Notes under the pieces: model-generated | Database searches by the model: none | What the model was told of the DNA's origin: nothing | What the model saw: only the letters and a program-made list of their open reading frames with translations | Assembly (NCBI GenBank): GCA_022749755.1 | Contig: CM040440.1 | Span: 13,007,269 to 13,071,268, forward strand | Length of the DNA: 64,000 nt | Source: Azadirachta indica | Lineage: Eukaryota > Streptophyta > Magnoliopsida > Sapindales > Meliaceae | Reading direction: 5' to 3' | Shown here: piece by piece, positions 58,970 through 64,000 of the stretch | Layout: each line of letters begins with the position of its first letter | Position numbering within the stretch: the stretch's first letter is position 1 | Program-made: the position numbers and the translations under genes

Positions 58970-59220
58970 AGGACAAAAGTAGCAGGGGCAAGTGCATTTA
59001 TTTTTGCAAGTCCATTAAGGTAAACAGGTCCATCTACTGATGAAGCTTCATTACGGCAAATAAGTTCTTCAGGAGAAGGTTCATCCAACGTATATCCATC
59101 AACTATTACAGGTCTATCTACTGTCATAAGTCCATCAAGGTAGGCAGATCCATTAAGACAAAGTCCATCCAATGTAAGTCCATCAAAGGCAAGTTCAATA
59201 GGGGAAGGTTCAAGGGTTAA
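58970..59220 (+). repeat. Degenerate short-period repeat (AAGTCCATCAAGG-like)
   Basis: The words GTCCATCAAGGTA, GTCCATTAAGGTA, GTCCATCCAATGTA, GTCCATCTACTG, ATCCATTAAGAC and GTCTATCTACTG recur at uneven 15-50-base spacing. It follows the zinc knuckle of the transposase relic, where MuDR proteins often have a low-complexity tail. Confidence 0.6.
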
Positions 59221-60479
59221 TACAGTAGATCTAGTTAATATGATATGCATTTAAAATTGATGTAAATATTTATTTGCAGTCTACTTAACTTGTAGATAAG
59301 AAGAAGAAATAATAATGAAAGTAGAGCGTACAACAGTGCCATAAAAGATCCATTTCCATCTAAGGCAAGGTCAACAACTCAAAATGAGGTATGCATTTGT
59401 TAACTTATACAACTCTGTACATTCATGTGCATCAACAAAATTGTTTTTGTAATTTAGTTATCTTTATTATGCGAATAATAGAAAGGAACAATAAAGAAGC
59501 TAATTTTTAGAATTTTATAACCTCATCTTAGTTAATTTATAAATTGTTTACATGTGTTATAATTTATATATGATATATATATTACTTATGTTAGAGTTAT
59601 GCTAAAGTTATAGAGATGGTGGACTTAGGTATATTAACTTGTTTACTACTTGGTGTAAACAAATGGGTTGATAACATTTATTTTATGCCAGTTGTGTCCA
59701 TATTTAGGTGTTTATGCAAACTCATAATAGGTTATTAGTTTTGCAGTTGATGTGTTAGCGAAAACTGAATGTTAATGTTATTGGTTTTGAATTATATTTC
59801 TATCACATGACTATTACAACTAATGTAAGAATGATCAATACAATTTTTCTAATTGAAGTAATATCGTCTTCAATCTTTTTTTAATTTGGAATTCCTTTGC
59901 TTTGCATTTGCCTTCTATATCTGACGTTTGAACTTTATTGGTGTTGAAAACTTCTTCAATTAGCATACTTGAGATCTCGTTCATATTATTTTCTGCAACA
60001 AGCATATGTAAGTTTATGTCATCAACATTAGAATTTTCCCAACTAAACCATTAATATTTACATATCTTGATTGTATGACAACTTAATTAAGTTGTTTGCA
60101 GTTTCTAAAACCTTAATGGCAACTTTTTTGTGAAGCAAACAATACTTGTTCTTGAATTTGATTACTACTTGGTTTAATTCAAGTTAATGACATGAAGATA
60201 TGGAACATATTTTAACAACATAATGACTAATTTGCACATAAAATCCTTATATATAGGTTGAATGCAACGTTAAAAAAAATGGGTATATTTGGTAAAATCA
60301 TCATTATGTCATTCCTTTCACATATGCCCTTTCTTTATTAGTAAGGGTATACTTTGTCATTTTATGCCATATTATGTAATGCTACTATTTTAACATCGAT
60401 CACTATATTTGAAGGGTGAAATTGTCATTTTAATAGCCTGCCTCACTTTTAGAATTGTCATTGAACGGTCCACATCCAC

Positions 60480-60600
60480 TTTTCCTTTAAAGTGACAGAA
60501 AAAATTTATAAAAAGGGTGTTTTTAACAATTATTTTAAAATTGAGATTCAAATGTTATTTAGGTAATAAAATAAGGATCTATATATTATTTATCATTTAG
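60480..60600 (-). repeat. Right terminal inverted repeat of the second MULE
   Basis: Its complement aligns with 52981-53105 with scattered differences. Confidence 0.65.
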
Positions 60601-60609
60601 TTTAAATTT

Positions 60610-63040
60610 AAGATTTGGTAGATTTGAATTACAAACAAATAGAAAATAAAATATATAAAAAATATTAAGCTACAAAATATACATTTTAATTAAATTTAGC
60701 GGAAAAAGTACAATGCATTGAAATTAGTCAATATTTTTCACCTAATGCCATGCATTTTATTAGTTAAAATAGTGTTATGTACACTCATCAAACAAAATAC
60801 AAAGTAATAAAAATGCTAAGAGAGAGAACTGAAATAAGAGTACACAAGACTTTTTTTTAATGTACTTTTTCGAGTTCTCACGATGGTGTTGAAGTAGATT
60901 TCTTTAAATAAGAATAGATATCCAAATTAGGCATAAACTTTTGGAAACAGCACTATAATTAAACTTATCTCAACTTCTGACTTTTAGAAAATATTCAACT
61001 ATATTATTTGTAGGTTGTACATATAATTTTATAATATTAAAAAGAAAAGTTAAGTTTTTAAGTAATAAAAATAACATTTGAAAATGCAATTAAACAACAT
61101 CGTAAATTTTGTCTTATATATGATATTTTGTATACAATTATTTATATCATTTGAATTTTTTACATTTTTTCATGTTTATTCGTTATACAGCTATCTAGTA
61201 GAATTGATTACAACACACGTACTTGTATTATTACATTCTAAAAATTTCATATTACATGTTTCTACTTTTATATGAAATATTTTAAGCTTTGTATTTTGAA
61301 TATATATATTTTAAGTTTCAAATTTTAAAACTTACCTTAAATTTTAAGTTTTACGTTACAATTTCGATTTTTATTGATATATTTTATGTTTTATATTAAA
61401 ATTTTAATTTTTAAATAACATATTTAAAATTTTATTTTTAAAAAAATTAACAAATATTATAACTAAATCCTTTAGTATAAGTGGGGGATCGCAATTAGAG
61501 TTTAAGGGCCACCCACAATTTCTTTTAAGTTTTTATTATAATATTTATGTTCTAAACTTAATGTTTAGATTTATACATAATTTAACCCTTATATTTTTTA
61601 AAATTATTTATTTACCCCTTATTTTTATTAATTAATTTAAAAATATTAATTAATTAACTTTATTTTTTAAACATTTTAATCCTTTAGTTATTCATTTTTA
61701 AGCTTCGTCCCTAGTATGCCCTCTTTATCAATTAGCAATAAAGTAATTAGGCATCCACTAATAAATACTCGTATTATTATTATTATTATTATTTATAATC
61801 TAAAGAAAAAAATTCATAACAAAAAATAAAATAAAACAATAATGGCACTAGCAAACAAGAAAAGTAAGGTGTGAGAATGAATATTCATTCACGAGACAAC
61901 GTCGTTACTTAACCTCCGCCTCCACCCGTGACATATACCTGAATCCACCTACCGTTAGGGACCATTTTGTAATTTTTACAAAAACATTTTCAATCTAATC
62001 CATTCCACACCATCATATCACATCATATTTTAATAATTATTTATCAGTAAGGGAAGGTCGGAGAGATCATGTGATGATGGTACAAATTTATTAGTAATTA
62101 TAAACTCAATTATTTGAGTAAATTAAAATAAAATAAATTATGTAAATTATTGGTAGAGCAATTATTGTGTGTATCAACTCATACCACTTGTATTATAACT
62201 TTAATTTTGTACCATCAAAATTTTGAAATTAATTAGTGTATGTTTATTATTTAATTCTTTGAAATTTATTTTCTTTTTCATTTTAATTGCTAAAATATGA
62301 ATTTTATCGCTTATACTAATTTAATATCTTAAAGAATTTAACTTTTCTAATTAACATGTAGACTTTCCACTATTATGTGCTATATATTTATGGTAGTATT
62401 TGTCTTTTTTCTTTTTTATTTAAAGTTTGTACGTGCCTAAATTTTGAATTTAAATGAAATTTAAATTTGAATCATATGTTTTTTTTAGTCGTATGAAAAA
62501 TTAAGTTGTTTACTTTTAAAAAATAAAAAATTTAAAATTTGATATTTTAACACATATATATATCCTTTTATTATATATATTGTATTTATATTTTATATAA
62601 AAATTCTGGTTATATTAATAAAATAGTTTATTAAAAAATACATTCTAATAAATTATATTTATCTATATACTTTTCTATATCATACATGACTTTTTTCTAT
62701 GCTTTATTTTGTGAGTAAAGAAAAATTATAAATCAATCATTTAAATGAAAAGAAAATGGATAAAAAGTTAAAAATAAAAAAGATAAACTATGTTATAACA
62801 TTGTTCTCACAACAAGACAATAAAAAGTTAAATAGTGTTTAAAATTTAAATGTTAGTAAATTTTATAAAATAACAATATTATTGAAATATAAATAATTAA
62901 CATTTGTTTTTTAAATTTAAGTTAAAATTTTTAACTTAATTTTATTTATACATTTTAAAAAAAAAATAGAGATAAATTAAAATACAAGTATCTTTTAAAT
63001 ATCTTGATGAGTTTATTCAGATTTTAATTTAAAAAATTGT
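60610..63040. other. Intergenic sequence, no gene recognised
   Basis: AT-rich with a (TTA)n tract at about 61770-61790. A less AT-rich patch at 61890-62060 gave no product in any frame. The frame at 61078-61275 is hydrophobic and low complexity and looks like chance. Confidence 0.5.
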
Positions 63041-64000
63041 TAGGGATAATACATAAAAACATGTAATTTATACATTTTTTGGAATAAATAAAATTGGTAT
63101 TTCTTTTTACTTAATTATGTTTATATATAATATAAAAAAATCCTATTTTATTTGTAACCATAATTTTTATTATATATAAGTGTTTTATATATAAGAAAAT
63201 TAAGATTATAAATAATAAACTGAAATAATCCGTAATAAATTAATTAAAATTTAGGTTTTTTTTTTAATTAAATATGATTATTGCAGTCTATTAACATTAA
63301 AAATGTAATAGTTTTTTTTTTCAGATTATCAATGTAGTGACATTATGGTGAAATCACTTAATATAATATGATTATATAGAATTTAATCAGACATAATTTA
63401 AATTTTTATATAAATTTCATTAGTAACTGAGATTCAAATAATGTCAATAAATAATCGTATACAGATAAATTTTAATTTTGAATAGTTATAAACTCCTATT
63501 TATGTTATTAAGTTTTTTGAGTGAGTTATTAAAATTTTTTTTAACAACAAACTCAATACTTGTGTTTTAGAGATTTAATGGGATAAATAGTTAGGAATGT
63601 GACATACAGATATGAAATCCATTTCTTTTTATTGGAAGTAAAAAAAATTATTCCTTTAAGTGTTAATTCTGAAATTGAACGATTTAAGCACTCAATTTAT
63701 AACTTGTTTGTAAATTAACTGTTTAGTAAATAATTAATGATATTTAAAGATAAAAATGTAATTAGAAGGGTAAAATAGAAAATTGACTTAACTCTAATTA
63801 TAAACCATTTATGGAGGGTTGAATTGTGTGTAGTAATTATATCAATGGAATATTTAAAGTTTTTTGAATAAAATATATTTATAATTTTAAAAGTTTAATT
63901 CTAGATTTTTAGTGAAACAATATTAGAATTAATAAATTGGATTAATTGATTAAAGAGTTTAATTAATTATCTAAATTTATTAGAGTTTGAAATTGTAAAT
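63041..64000 (+). repeat. Dispersed repeat, copy B (cut by window end)
   Basis: Same family and orientation as 7209-8720. It aligns from the ATGTAATTTATACATTTTTT phrase through TTTAGTGAAACAATATTAGA to the last base of the window. Confidence 0.7.

Larger units (their letters stand above)
52981..60600. mobile_element. Second MULE bounded by long inverted repeats
   Basis: The left end (52981 to about 53105) matches the complement of the right end (about 60480-60600). Shared text includes TTATTATCTAAATGA/TTATTACCTAAATAA, ATACACCCCTATAAACTTTTTTC/AACACCC..TATAAATTTTTTC and CACT. A degraded MuDR transposase lies inside at 57370-58880. Together these make a MULE of about 7.6 kb. The exact ends and the target duplication are not resolved. 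Most of the 5' half has no recognised content and may hold nested insertions. Confidence 0.65.

Noticed and set aside
61078..61275. 65-codon hydrophobic open frame
   Set aside because: AT-rich low-complexity sequence translates to hydrophobic residues by composition; no supporting motif.
7209..64000. The two long repeats at 7.2 and 63.0 kb as LTRs of one giant element
   Set aside because: 56 kb apart with unrelated elements between and high divergence; two separate copies are simpler.

Overview
The window is nuclear DNA of a dicot-type flowering plant. The evidence is strongly AT-rich intergenic sequence, receptor-like-protein (RLP) resistance-type genes with plant leucine-rich repeats, Ty1/copia and Ty3/gypsy retrotransposons, Mutator-like elements (MULEs) of plant type and many short MITEs. 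I could not fix the species. No bacterial, organellar or CRISPR features are present.

Layout. At 1-2882 there is LTR-retrotransposon debris, including a Ty3/gypsy gag relic on the minus strand. At 2883-4909 lies the C-terminal half of a decayed RLP gene, split by a 380-bp Tourist-like MITE. From 5.3 to 21 kb the sequence is AT-rich intergenic DNA holding a dispersed repeat (7.2-8.7 kb), a copia 5' end (11.9 kb), three TIR elements (13.3-14.1, 14.5-16.1 and 18.0-18.7 kb), a copia gag-protease relic (20.1 kb) and a second Tourist-like MITE (21.1 kb). At 21935-24920 is the one nearly complete gene, an LRR receptor-like protein of about 960 residues. It appears to carry a small intron and is broken by one short frameshift. 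At 26.05 kb is an RLP N-terminal relic, interrupted by a complete but dead copia element at 26311-31204.

From about 32.65 to 40.6 kb lies a large decayed MULE. It carries two convergent genes: a MURA-type transposase on plus and a DUF1985/Ulp1-like cysteine protease on minus. Its non-coding parts hold a hairpin with 71-base arms and a dense array of the word GTGATCGAAAC and its complement. This is the most interesting part of the window, because it resembles elements in which short repeated motifs are targets for an element-encoded protein. At 43213-50134 is a SIRE-like copia element with an extra ORF after pol and a truncated 3' LTR. From 52.98 to 60.6 kb a second MULE is bounded by roughly 110-130-bp inverted repeats and holds a degraded transposase. 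The window ends in a second copy of the 7.2-kb dispersed repeat.

Nearly everything coding here is transposon or RLP. The RLP copies (3' half, near-full, 5' end), all on plus, look like a decaying resistance-gene cluster broken up by transposons. All calls come from reading the sequence; no database search was run.
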